Positions 20,667 to 31,865 of a stretch of DNA of 64,000 bases are shown piece by piece. Position 1 is the stretch's first letter, and each line of letters starts with the position of its first letter. Under the pieces are notes generated by a model. It saw nothing but the letters and a program-made list of their open reading frames with translations, did not search any database and was not told the DNA's origin. The stretch spans positions 2,857,001 to 2,921,000 of the forward strand of contig OY997594.1 in NCBI GenBank assembly GCA_963921825.1. The letters are read 5' to 3'. The position numbers and the translations under genes are program-made. This DNA comes from Erodium maritimum (taxonomy: Eukaryota; Streptophyta; Magnoliopsida; Geraniales; Geraniaceae).

Positions 20667-21979
20667 ATATTTAACCCGTAAAATTATGATAGTGACCAAA
20701 CATATAACTTTTTAATGACTTTCTGAAACTTTAATGATTGAAATGGTAACTGATTATGTTTTAGTTTAATAATTCGGTTATGTTAGTTACTCAGAACTTA
20801 TCATTACTACTTTTTATAAAGGAGTGATGAAAGTTTTACTTCGTTTGAGATAAAGCTTTAAACTATTATATTTTCTCTTGGATCTAATAATGTTGCTAAT
20901 TACGATAATTTAGCTTTTCAAGTTTCAATAGGAGAAAAATGATTATAAATTATTAAAGTAGATGGTGATAATTGTAGCCCCTCATGCCAAATTTGAAACA
21001 AGTTGGAATTAAAAGGGGGGACAAATGAGAAGTTTCAATGTAGCCATGTGGGTAGGATTAATAATTCTCTTTTCTCTTTGTTGTGTTTTTTGCTAGAAAG
21101 TTGATCCGAGCTGGTCGATATTGATATCGTTGATTGGAAGATTGCCAGATATATCGGTCCAAGATCGACATCCTACCCCTCATATCAATTGTCATCAATC
21201 CGATCTCCGGTTGTGACATCAAAAACGACTCATCTTCCAACTATCTACATTTTCTTGACATGTCTTCTTCTTTGGCTCTATCTCCGACGCCTTTTACCAG
21301 ACTGAGCGCATCTCACGAAAGACGGAGTTGAAGCAAGTATGTAATATATTGGTTGTCGGTAGCACAAAACCTCTATGGTGGAAACTCTAGGATCATCAAA
21401 TTTTGGCCTTGATCCACAATTTTAGCCACTTTAGTTGGTTTTGAACATCTTGTATGCGGGAATCAGAGTTGCTACGTCGAGCGAGCCCTGCCCTTAATTG
21501 TAATTGTTCTTTGTTCGTCGAGAATTAGAGTTTAGAGAACGCGACTCAACTGATCCATACCTCAGTCTTAGCGGGACTTCAATCGATGCAAGCCGGCTAC
21601 TAACCGATGCAACTGGCAGTATAAAAACGGGCACTCAAGGACTACCAACATCGACGTCATTGTGTGAATTCTAGAAATTGATATCCTTAGTTCGACAAAC
21701 ATATAATATAATCGGATCGTTTAACCAACAGACACACAAATGAGTGAACAATTATTTGATACAAGTAATGTTATGGATAATTCTCTTGAATAATTAATCA
21801 TAAAATCAAACAAAACTGAGAATAACATATTATAAATATGTACTTAATGATTACAGAAAAAACCATACATAAACAGTAATGCAACACATCGCCTCAAGTC
21901 TTAGATACAAACTAAATCTTAAAAATTAAATATTGAAAAGTAAAGTACCGTGAAATATTTAAAAATAAAAATGATTTTT
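20667..21979. other. Intergenic region downstream of the ENODL gene
   Basis: AT-rich, with no recognisable gene. A 65-aa open frame at 21134-21331 has no family resemblance. The last few hundred bases before 21980 should contain the 3' UTR of the minus-strand ENODL gene. Confidence 0.4.
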
Positions 21980-23817
21980 TTAAAAAGTAACGGTAAAAGC
22001 ACTGATGGCAACGCTGAGCAGAGCAGTAACGGCCAATAACAGCACACTGGGAGTTACAGTCCCTGCCGGCGACTTCGCCGGCGACGGCGGCGATGATTCG
22101 TTGGACGAAGACGAAGAAGAGGGTCCATCAGCTGTTGGCGTCGAACCCGCCGGAGCATTTCCAGTTGGAGATGGTGTGGACATAATTGGGCCGGAAGCGG
22201 AATCAGGTGACATCGCCGGAGAAATTCCACGGGAAGTAGACGAACCGGGTGACATTGCCGGAGAATTTCCACCGGGAGTAGATGAACCGGGTGACATTGC
22301 CGGAGAATTTCCACCGGGAGTAGATGAACCGGGTGACATTGACGAGGAACCTCCACCCGGAGTAGACGAACCAGGGGACATCGCCGGAGAATTTCCACCG
22401 GGAGTAGATGAACCTGGTGACATTGACGAGGAACTTCCACCCGGAGTAGACGAACCAGGGGACATGGCCGGAGAATTTCCACCCGGAGAATTTGAACCTG
22501 GTGACATTGACGAGGAACTTCCACCCGGAGTAGACGAACCAGGGGACATGGCCGAAGAATTTCCACCCGGAGAATTTGAACCTGGTGACATTGACGAGGA
22601 ATTTCCACCCGGAGAATTTGAACCCGGGGACATGGACGGAGAAATTCCACCGGGAGGGGACATCGTAGGAGAACTTCCACCCGGAGTGGACGAACCAGGA
22701 GGGGACATCGCCGGGGAATTTCCACCCGGAGTAGTCGAACCAGGAGGGGACATCGTCGGAGAATTTCCACCCGGAGTAGTCGAACCAGGAGGAGACATCG
22801 TCGGGGAGCTTCCACCCGGAGTAGACGAACCAGGAGGGGACATCCCCGGAGAACTTCCACCCGGTGTAGACGAACCAGGAGGAGACATCCCTGGGGAACT
22901 TCCACCCGGAGTAGTCGAACCAGGAGGGGACATCGTCGGAGAACTTCCACCAGGAGTAGACGAACCAGGAGGAGACATCGTCGGGGAACTTCCACCAGGA
23001 GTAGACGAGCCAGGGGAAGACCCAGGAGCATTTCCGGCCGGACCAGGCGCAGCGGGAGGCCCAGAACTAGAACCCGGAGATTTCCCACCCGGAGAAGACG
23101 AACCGGGGGACGATCCAGGAGCATTTCCACCCGAACCAGGGGACGATCCCGGAGAATTTCCACCCGAACCAGGGGACGATCCCGGAGAGCTTCCACCCGG
23201 AGATTTCCCACCCGGAGAAGACGAACCAGGAGCATTTCCACCCGGAGATTTCCCACCACCAGGAGAATTCCCACCCGGTCCAGGCGCCGCCGGAGTTCCA
23301 GGGGACTTCCCCGGAGAAACCCCAGGCGGCGGCAAGGCCCCCCTGACGGCCAACACAACCACCACAACTTTCTGTCCCTGGACACAATTATCACCCTTCC
23401 CACTAACAAAATAGAACGGACCGGACCGATCGAAGGTAAAAACAGAGTCGCCGCCGTCCAATTTCACGATCGGCTTCCCCAAATCACACTTATCAAAATC
23501 ATCCTCGCTCACCACCAGAACAGAGTCCGATCCTTTCTTATACTTAAAAACTACAAAAAAAACACCACCAAAAACCAAACAAATCAAAACCCAATTCAAA
23601 CAAATTAAAAACAGAGGAGAGTGATCGGAGAGTGGTTATTACTCAGAGTGTCGCCGACGCTGAACCTGAGCCGCTGAGCCCAGTGGCTGTAGGCTTCAGA
23701 AGGGTGCAAGACCCACCCGTCTCCGCCGCCGACGTAGAGCTGGTAGGCTTCACCGGACCGGCACAGGAAGGAAAGGAGAAGACCCACGAAGAAGAAGAGA
23801 GATTTGGATGACTCCAT
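21980..23817 (-). CDS. ENODL: Early nodulin-like protein (phytocyanin-type chimeric arabinogalactan protein) with greatly expanded Ser/Pro/Gly region
   Basis: Two exons (minus), 23643..23817 and 21980..23550, with a 92-bp intron at the conserved phytocyanin position give 581 aa. A signal peptide covers residues 1 to about 24. The phytocyanin domain spans about 25-129: GGGDGWVLHPSEAYSHWA, RLRFSVGDTLIFKYKKGSDSV and FYFVSGKGDNCVQGQKV, with the two structural cysteines. The usual copper-ligand Cys/His positions are replaced, so it should not bind copper. Residues of about 130-550 are tandem variants of SPGSSTPGG and NSPAMSP, a likely hydroxyproline arabinogalactan region; usual family members have only tens of residues here. 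A hydrophobic C-terminus (PSVLLLAVTALLSVAIS) fits a GPI-anchor signal, so plasma membrane attachment is expected. The ATG at 23817 directly precedes the signal peptide. Confidence 0.93.
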
Positions 23818-23882
23818 GGATGAGGAAGAGAGGGAGAGAGTTGGGGATGGTGATGAGGAGAAAAGTGGCTGCGAATAGTGGG

Positions 23883-23890
23883 TATATATA
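23883..23890 (-). promoter_or_regulatory. TATA box of the ENODL gene
   Basis: TATATATA on the minus strand (in CTATATATACCC) lies 66-73 bp upstream of the ENODL ATG, a suitable position for a core promoter with a leader of roughly 35-40 nt. Confidence 0.55.
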
Positions 23891-24114
23891 GACAAAAATG
23901 GTGGAGACTGAGATGTGGTCAGGTCAGGAGGTGAAGATTTGTGAGGGCAACAAAATGGAAAGTGAATCTTGTGGGTTAGATTTATGCTATCTAGTGAAAG
24001 GCCCCTCATGGTGGAAGTATGATTTTGTTTGGGACATGGGTGAAGTAGGGTGTGGGAGGGCATAATGGTAATTTTAATATTTTTTAAAGTCTCCGAACGG
24101 GTTGGTAGGAATAG

Positions 24115-24400
24115 GATTATTATTCAGCATCAGAAGCCAGTAACTCCAATAAAGGCTCCGATAAACGGCTTAATTCCACTCCAAACTTGTCCAAAAAGTG
24201 GCATTTCTAGTTAGTTCATTAGCTACAACATTGACCGCGTTATGAACGTGAACTACTCCAACCCTAATTAAAACCTTTAATAACAACCTACCGTCATCAG
24301 TAGTAGTCCCAAAAGGGGTAAACAGACTCTCTTTGTTGTTTATTGCCAAAACAACTCCTAGACAATCTGATTCATGAAACCTCCACCTAAATACTCGTAG
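24115..24400 (-). mobile_element. RNase H-like retroelement relic
   Basis: Translated on the minus strand it reads ESDCLGVVLAINNKE, then VHVHNAVNVVANELTRNA and a stop, the C-terminus of the RNase H domain found at the end of plant non-LTR polyproteins. No other domain is present upstream. A related relic is at 52530-52808 on the other strand. Confidence 0.6.
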
Positions 24401-24944
24401 AGCATTTTCAATGCGGTCGTAGAGTTTATATCTCGAGCTACAAATGGATGTGAGTAGGGTGAAGAAAGAGAGGAGTTGTGAATGAAATGAAATGAAGGAG
24501 AAAGAGTGTATTTATAGTCGGAGGTGCCAATGATCCATCCCGATAAAGTAAAACATATGTGGAAGAGAGAATATTTATAGGAGTCAAAATATTAGAGAAC
24601 CAACGCAACTAAAATCTCAAGCAGTTTGAATTTTTGTAGAGAGTAGGGTTTGAACACGGGTCCGTGAGATAACAAGTTTTAATATCATATTAGAGAACCA
24701 ATCTCAACTAAAAGCTAAACATGATAATAAAAGACTTAAATATGAAAGCAGCAGTTGCATCCACATGGTGTCAGTGTATTGGTGTGCTAACTAATCGTTG
24801 CATTAACGTGATCACGTTGACTCCATTGCATTACAGTGCCGTTTCATTATACATGCTCTTAGAGTGTACGTCTAGTCCAAAGGATTTCACAAATCCATAT
24901 ACATTAATTTTAAAAATCTAAAAAATAAAAAGTTCGATGTTAAT
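24401..24944. other. Intergenic region with dispersed repeat
   Basis: No gene. Positions 24593-24715 contain two blocks of the type ATATTAGAGAACCAA around a TAGGGTTTGAACACGGGTCC segment, similar to the sequence at about 1072-1234. GGGTTTGAACACGGG resembles a tRNA-derived B box, so a tRNA-derived repeat is possible. Confidence 0.3.
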
Positions 24945-24953
24945 TTGTTCTTT

Positions 24954-25822
24954 GGGAAAACGTTGGTTCCAAACCGTTCTCAACGTTTCGTTATCACATC
25001 CTAACCCAGACCAACGTTTCGTTGCAATTCCATAGGAAAACGTTGGTTCCAAACCTTTCTCAACGTTTCGTTATCACATCCTAACCCAGACCAACGTTTC
25101 GTTGCAATTCCATACTTAAAAGGTTTGTTTTTTTGCACAAAGTATAAAAAACTGTCAAAATTAACAGCACCGTTACCTCATCGAGCATGTGCAAGTCACA
25201 TGAGTGGTCTGAAATTTTTTAATGACAGTTTTGCCCTTTTCCTAATCTGGCTCTTCAACTTCGATTCCTCTCCTCCACATCTACTCCTCCCTCCACCAAG
25301 CTCACACCCACCTCTCCACCTTCCTCTCCCGAACCCCTCCTCCTCCTTTGTGAAGTGGGAATCTGCAGAAATCTAAGATCGTGATGGGAAATCGTCGCTT
25401 CTGGATATGGAATTGTCTGAGATTGTTTCGCCGTTTCAAAATTCAATTTTGAAAGATGAAGGATCAGTTTTGGATTATTTAGATTATGTGGCAGAGAAAG
25501 AGTCTATTCCTATTTCTAAGGAATTTCATATGGATATAACTAGTGTTGTTGATGTGCAAAAGGAGCAGGAAGTTTTGGATTCTTTGTGAAATGTTGAAGG
25601 TGGATCTTATGTTTTGGATGGAAACAAGAGATAGTCCAAGGTTGAAGAAGAGGGAATAAAAGACAATTTGTAATTAAAACTAACATCATCCACCATTTTA
25701 ACAGTTTTTTATACTTTGTGCAAAAAACCAAACCTTTTAAGTATGGAATTGCAACGAAACGTTGGTCTGGGTTAGGATGTGATAACGAAACGTTGAGAAA
25801 AGTTTGGAACCAACGTTTTCCC
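24954..25822. mobile_element. Mutator-like element (869 bp) with long inverted repeats and 9-bp target duplication
   Basis: The ends are GGGAAAACGTTGGTTCC and its complement. The right inverted repeat continues about 125 bp inward through CGTTTCGTTATCACATCC and TTGCACAAAGTATAAAAAAC. The left repeat has an extra 80-bp tandem copy of its outer part (24955-25034 and 25035-25114). The flanks are TTGTTCTTT (24945-24953) and TTGTTCTTA (25823-25831), 8 of 9 matching. The interior (about 25190-25660) is more GC-rich and includes a 60-aa open frame (25407..25589) that matches no family I recognise; it could be a captured gene fragment. No transposase is present. Confidence 0.8.
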
Positions 25823-25831
25823 TTGTTCTTA

Positions 25832-27176
25832 TGTAAACATGTGAGCCAAATCTTAGTACACATCACTCCTGCAAATGCATAAACATGAAATTTGGACATC
25901 ATGGCCCGTGATACAACTTCCAATACGTGTAATAAGCGGGTGCCGATGCCGCGTAAAATGTGTGTTGCCGATCTAGATTTTGTGTTGACTATTTAAGATT
26001 TAATGTAAGCCAAGCTTTATTTACTATCAAGTTTTGTTTTCGTATTTAGAGTACCTGTCGTGGGACGTCGATTCTTCGTAGTCTATTTGATAAAAAGTTG
26101 TCGTCGATTCTAGTTAGGTGTGGAGGTCGATGCTGATCGATCGGTTTTGACCAAAACTTCCAGTTGTTCGGAGGAAGAGCAAAATTTTGTCAAATATGTG
26201 CGTCGACAGATTTATCGAAGGCCTGAAAAAAATTGACGGAAGAAAGAGAATATCATCACTTATTGATCAATTTTTTACTGAATCGATGGAAATCGACATG
26301 ATAGAATCTACTCACAAGCATTGTTGTAAAAGTCCCCGTCTAGTCCGCTTAGGCCCCCACCTAGGCCCCCAAAATCTGTAAAAACGTCCGACTCGCCACC
26401 TCACCTAGGCCTCAAAATCTGAAAACCATCCGACTCGCAGTCCCGTCCAATTAGTCGGAAACTTGAGACTCTGATTTGTGAAATTAGACCTTTAAAACAG
26501 AGATGAAAAGGTGAGAGACACAATATGTTTGTAATAGTCTTGAATTTCTTGATAAAAAGAATACAAGACGTGTCCCTCTTTGGTGTTTTTTCATTATAAT
26601 TTAGATTTTTATTAAAATTTAGAGTAAAATCAAAATGAGAGTATTATTTGGTTTAGTTTTTTTGTATTTTGATACTTAATATTTTTTTATATTATACAAA
26701 TATAATATATATTTTGAATTTTCGATTAATTTGTATAATATATATTTAATAATAATTAAAAATATCAAAAAATTAAATCTGTCTAGATCTCAATTAGACT
26801 GTTTAACGTTTAAAAATCTTCGCCGCCCAACTAACGCTAACAATTTTTACAACCATATTTACAAAAAATGCTCTTATCGAGTGCATCCAAACCATACAAA
26901 AGAAGTATATTTGGAAGAAGCAGTACATATATTTTTGTCGACATAAACGTGGATTAGTCCCCACCACATATATCCCAACCTAACATTCATTGATGAAACA
27001 ACATTAAATATGCAATGATAGTTTTGAAAAATCTTGACAAATAGCATTTTGTACACCCGAACTTGTTTGTCTATAAGTAATCCAAAGTATTGGCGTTCGA
27101 GGATGTTTGGAGTTCAATTGTGGGACGATTTTTATCTTTGGGTTCACATTGTCGTTGATTTGGATATCTCCGATTT
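25832..27176. other. AT-rich intergenic region
   Basis: No gene is recognised. Positions 26335-26460 have repeated CTAGGCCCCCA / CCGACTCGC blocks that resemble the degenerate repeat near 39690-39760. The remainder is low-complexity AT-rich DNA. Confidence 0.35.
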
Positions 27177-28690
27177 GTTTTTTTTTGATCAGCAAGACAT
27201 ATTATAAAACCTGTTCTTCGAAGAGAAGAACAGGGGTGGAGCAACAAACTAAGAGCATTTCCCAAAGGAAACCTCAACAACATCACCTCAACAACCTGAG
27301 GGAAACCAATACAACACAAGGCAATACAACAGGAAACCTTAACAACATCACCTCAACAACCTGAGGGAAACCATTACAACACAAAGCAAAACAACAACAA
27401 ACAGAAGCAACAACTGAAAGAAAAAACAAGAAAAAGAACAGAACCACCAAGGCACAAATCAGCTGCTCTCCCCAAAAAAGACGACCGGGTCTGGAACCCA
27501 TATTTACCCCCCATGAAGCTTGAATTGAAAAAAACCAGGCCTGGACTACCAAATTTTCCTACCATGAAGACCAAAGAAAGGGGGGAAAACAAGCTGATGC
27601 TCCTCCAAGGGTAGAAGTTAATCCCAAATCCTAGAAGAGGCAAAGCTCCCTAGCCCAAAATGGACCGATGAACCCTAGGAAACGGTTTCAGAAAAGGGCA
27701 GAAGAAAACCTTTGAAATCTCACCGACAGACTTAAACCGGCGAGCTCGAATCAACATTCGAGAAGAAGTGAAACCAGAGACCTAGGGAGAGAGCTACCAA
27801 AACTAGAAAAGGGAAAAACCAACTCAACGATCTGAAGTCCCAAGAGCTAAATCCATGACTGATCCCCCCACGATTCTAGCCTACACCAAGAACCGCTAAG
27901 AGGGGATCCGATATTTCTATCGAGCCGGATCCAGGTCCTTGGAACCCCAAATCAACACCAGGCGAGACCGAGCTTAGGCCAACACCTTAAGCCACCACGA
28001 ACGATGAGACTGATCTTAACCCCACGATCTTGGTCAAGGCCGAGAAACGTGTCCCACACCAGGAGAAAGGAGACATCGGAACTCACCAGTGAGCAGAGTC
28101 ACCTGAGGAGGAGGGCACGGGTCCGCGTACCTTGAGCAGGAGCACCATGGAGGCAGACAAACCAACCCCTCCGCAAACACCGCCGAGCCTAACACCGAAC
28201 CATGAAGACTTCAACAGCACCAGCGAGATCCACGCGCCTTCTCCATCAATCTCTGATCAGAGTCTGACCCAGATCTACAACGATCCTGGCATGGAAAGAG
28301 GTCCCACTTCCAGATCTGAGATGAGAGCAACCGCCTCAGGCGAGGGAAAAAAGCACGGCAAGACCAAACCCCACCCTCTCTCAGGACCTCGACGACCTAG
28401 GGATGATGAATCCGACCGAAATAGGAAGGAGTACATCGATCCAAAGCCAAAGAGGAGATCTGAAGGCCAGATCCAAAGAGAGAGGGCGAGCAAAGGGGCG
28501 GGGTGAAAAGGGAGATGAGGAGAAGAGAAAGAAGGACGGGGGTACATAGAGGGAGAGGGGAGCCTCCGCCAGCGACCTCGAACAGAGGAGATCGCCGGCG
28601 GGGCGAGGGAGAACGGAGGGCGGCGTTGAGAGCTGCTAGGGTTCGAGTTCTAGAGAGAGGCGGGACGCTCTCTCTCTAGAAAGGGGTGGT
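27177..28690 (-). mobile_element. LINE-like 3' region (no reverse transcriptase seen)
   Basis: On the minus strand the block ends CTTGCTGATCAAAAAAAA (plus-strand T8 at about 27178-27186), typical of plant LINE 3' ends. Just inside is a 63-bp tandem pair containing CATCACCTCAACAACCTGAG (27265 to about 27375). The rest is GC-richer than its flanks, with several open but unrecognised frames. No RT or RNase H motif was found. Confidence 0.45.
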
Positions 28691-29584
28691 TGCTCCTCCT
28701 ACATTGTTGTTGTGTTTAGTCTCTCCTCAACTCAATGATGTGTACCTGAATCGGTCATGGGACGCATTTCTTCTTTGGTGAAGATTGTCGTAGTTCTGGG
28801 ACGGCTTCATTGTTGTGGAGCTTGACTTTGTTTTGAATACTCGGTTTTGGCTCTACACTTGTGTTTCCCCTGAACTTTGATTTAGTAGTACTGCACTCTT
28901 TTGGTCGCAGTCGTGGCGTAGGCTCGACGGTCCTGTTGTTGACCGACATCGAGGGTTTGGCTTAGTTTTGACTTTGTTTACAGTTCGGTCTAGGTCAAGT
29001 TCAAAGGATTAACTCTGCCTTTTAATGGCCAACAACGTGCCGGGACTTCAGGCTCCGGTGATTTTTTGGGTAGTGCAAGTTCTAAAAGTCATCATACTAG
29101 GTTTGTATTGTTTGGAGTTGGCTTTGGTTGCGGTGTTACCGGTTATTGGGAGTTTGTATTCTTTGGTTCTAGTTTAGTGGTTACAGATTCCCGTCTCTCT
29201 GTTCAAGCCTGATGCCTTTGTTTTGTATTAATGTTTGGAAAATCTAGATTGTTAGACCTTTGTTCACCCTTTGTCGGATCCAGTTTGAGGTGCCCTTGTT
29301 AGCATGCTCGTGTTATTATTTGTTTAATGTTTATTGTTTACTTCACGGTAGTAAAAATCTAGGTTCTTAGACTTTTGTTTTCCTTTTGTTGGGTTTGGTT
29401 TGAAGTGTTGCGGGTTTCCCCGTATTCTTTATTTACGTCCCAAAAATATTGAATATCATCGATACATTCAGGCCAAAGGACAGATCGACTAGAAACAATA
29501 TCGTCTACATCAAATGACCATTTCAAAAACTTCACATAGTTGGCTTTATCATTATTAACTGACACATTTGGCAGACAACATGGT
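28691..29584. other. LINE-like debris and 3' flank of the MATE remnant
   Basis: No gene. Positions 29150-29440 match the LINE-like tail at 14480-14815 (shared TAGACCTTTGTTCACC and GCATGCTCGTGTT). Positions 29455-29584 resemble the 3' UTR of the intact MATE gene (31750-31865), which supports a common origin of the two MATE 3' ends. Confidence 0.45.
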
Positions 29585-30153
29585 CTAGACCAAGGTTTGG
29601 TGTTCATTATTACCCTTGTCTGAAGAAATCTCCACCTTGTCCATTTTTCTGAGCAATGTGATCAACAGAAGGCAGCAAGTTTGGCAGGAGATACCACAAA
29701 TCAAACCTATCCATAATCCCTATATATCACAAACCAAATCACATTTAAGTTTCCAAAATCGTCTTGTCGGTACCCCTAAGTTTTCAAAATTTCACGTTAT
29801 TTCAAAAGGACTGGGGTGTGACTGAAAATCGGGTATTGTACAGATGAATTTTTAGGTAGGGTAGTTATATGAAAATCGGGTATAGTTATCGTATTTTTGG
29901 GGTTTTACATTTAAGTTTCCAAAATCGTCTTGTCGGTACCCCTAAGTTTTCAAAATTTTCACGTTATTTCAAAAGGACGGGGGTGTGAGTGAAAATATGA
30001 ATTTTTTAGGTAGGGTAGTTATATGAAAATCGGGTATAGTTATCGTATTTTTTGGGGTTTTACCTTGACGTGTAGGTTCAGCTTGAACGCTAGAAGGATG
30101 GCGATAGGCATGCCGATGAGGTAAAACGTCCCCAAGTTAACGGCCACAGCAAT
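29585..30153 (-). pseudogene. MATE transporter remnant: partial exon 6 and complete exon 7
   Basis: The partial exon 6 (30064..30153, minus) encodes IAVAVNLGTFYLIGMPIA and LNLHVK and ends at a good donor. Exon 7 (29585..29719, minus, after ATATATAG) encodes [19 protein letters not shown] to a TAG, 45 codons with no internal stop. Both closely match exons 6 and 7 of the intact MATE gene at 31866-35385, but exons 1-5 are absent; exon 6 breaks off at 30153 into unrelated sequence. It is the 3' end of a tandem duplicate, not a working gene. Confidence 0.85.
29741..30063 (-). repeat. 166-bp tandem duplication inside the MATE remnant intron
   Basis: Two head-to-tail copies, 29741..29906 and 29907..30063, both open ACATTTAAGTTTCCAAAATC and both end TTTTTGGGGTTTTAC. 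The right edge of copy 2 includes the GTAAAACC donor of exon 6, so the duplication copied splice-donor-like sequence into the intron. Confidence 0.9.
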
Positions 30154-30261
30154 GTAAAATTTTGTTACAGAAATACTTCAAAAATATACAAACATGTAAA
30201 ATTCGGATTATTATTAAAAATCAGCGCCTAAACATTTTAAAAATATAAAATCAGATATATA

Positions 30262-31200
30262 TTTTTTAGAATAGGGGATGCTTTCATTCATTAATTAGCA
30301 TCAATATAAACGATAATATACTCAAACGGGAATATACCTAAAATAAAATCGTGACCGCCATCAATTAATAGGTATCCCGACATACTAAGCTTAAATAAAT
30401 TCCTAAGACAACTAGTAAGACAATACACAAACACGATTATTAGCACACTTAAACAGACGTAAGGTTTTAAGAGCCCTTTCGGGAGTTGTCTTGACCTGTT
30501 GTGGTGGTCGTTAGGCTCACCTGATCGAGAAGCCCGATCATTAGGGTAGAGGGCTAGGGAGAAACTGTGCAAGGTACGCAACATCAGGGAGTCCCGAATG
30601 GCGAAGACGGTGTGGTGGCACAATCGAGGGGACACAGACACTCCATACGGTACGACGTCGGTAAGGAACCAGCAGCGGCAGCGAGGTACCACAAACGCAA
30701 ATAACGCTTCATATGACCCGGTCTGAAAGGGCGGCGGGGCTCGGCAGTGGAGGGCTACGGGACTCGATGACGGAGGGTGACAGGCTCGACAAGGAGGGGT
30801 AAGAAACGGACGTCTGGCCTCGGGCTGCGAGAGCGGCAAGAGCTCGGACGGAGGTCTGGACGACGGCGGGGGCTCGGATGACAGGCGACACAGGGCAGGT
30901 TGGGGCGAGGCGGAGGTCGAGGCTCGAGGGAGGTGGAGGACGGACGAGCATCCAGTGAGACCCGGTTCAGACGAGGTCGAAGAAGAAGACGAAAAAAAAA
31001 GAAGACAACACAGTAGGAGGCCGCCGGTTGATAGGGGCGAAGAAGAAGAAGGGGGAGGAAAAAAGGGGGCGGTTTGAGAGAAAAATAGGGTTTAGGAGAT
31101 TTTCGGTTCGAATTCCTTCTTTTAAATCAGAATTCTTAAATTCATCTAGAGTTATTTGATTCATCGAAATCGGCAAAACAGAGCAAACAGAGCAAAGATG
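30262..31200 (-). mobile_element. Probable LINE-like insertion in the MATE cluster
   Basis: On the minus strand the block ends GAATGAAAGCATCCCCTA then TTCTAAAAAATA, resembling a plant LINE 3' end, and is markedly GC-rich at 30480-31060, unlike the surrounding introns. A 182-aa frame (30291..30839) lacks any motif I recognise. It lies exactly where exons 1-5 of the MATE remnant would be expected. Confidence 0.4.
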
Positions 31201-31553
31201 TTTTTTTAGAGAGAAAAGGGGCCTAAAATTAAGAATTTTTTTCCTTCATGATCAATGCTTTTTTTTGCTTGACAAGTACACTAATTTGCTTATTTCAATT
31301 CGTCTAAACTTCAACTGATTTCGTTTTTGTGCCGATATTTCTTTTTTCCTAAGGTTATCCATCCATTATTAAATCATTTTGAAGCACAAAAAGAAATCGA
31401 CAATTCATATTTCATATCAGATTGATAAAGTCGCATTTAATTAATTTGATTAATAAATATTAATGTAATCAACAACATAACAGACAATAACACTCTCAAC
31501 GAGTAGGCATTGTCCCGTTCTTTGTACATAAATATGTGAAATGCCACACTTAA

Positions 31554-31613
31554 CTAACAATCCATCTTGTTCCATTTTCTGAGCAGTGTGATCAATAGGA
31601 GGTAGCAAGTTAA
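31554..31613 (-). pseudogene. Partial extra copy of MATE exon 7
   Basis: The minus strand encodes [19 protein letters not shown] and a stop, matching the middle of exon 7 of the intact gene. The upstream part of the exon and its acceptor are missing, replaced at about 31615 by unrelated sequence. It lies 250 bp downstream of the true exon 7. Confidence 0.75.
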
Positions 31614-31865
31614 CCCACACGAGCGATTAGTCCAGGCGAATCCGATCGATTCGTCGCGCCTCCATGTGAATACAAACAGATAGCCACATGTCGTTGACAA
31701 GTGGTCACAAAGTGAGTGAACTGAGCGGGGCGATGAACCGCTTGCCCCAGAGGTGTGATTAGGGACAAATCGACAAGAAACGATTTCTTCTACATTAACT
31801 GAGATTTCAAAATTTTCGCATACTCGACCTATCATTATTCGTTAAAGCATTTGGAAGAACAAAGT

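Noticed and set aside
22005..23414. A 469-codon plus-strand frame (and a 451-codon minus-strand shadow) across the ENODL repeat
   Set aside because: It is the complement of the Ser/Pro/Gly codon repeat in the ENODL exon. Repeats of CCxGGx type lack stops in several frames, and the product (DEPGDIAGEFPPGV repeats) has no signal, domain or promoter.
30291..31176. 182-aa and smaller frames on the minus strand between the MATE copies
   Set aside because: Composition is low-complexity Pro/Ser/Arg; no domain is visible; the block ends like a LINE 3' tail.
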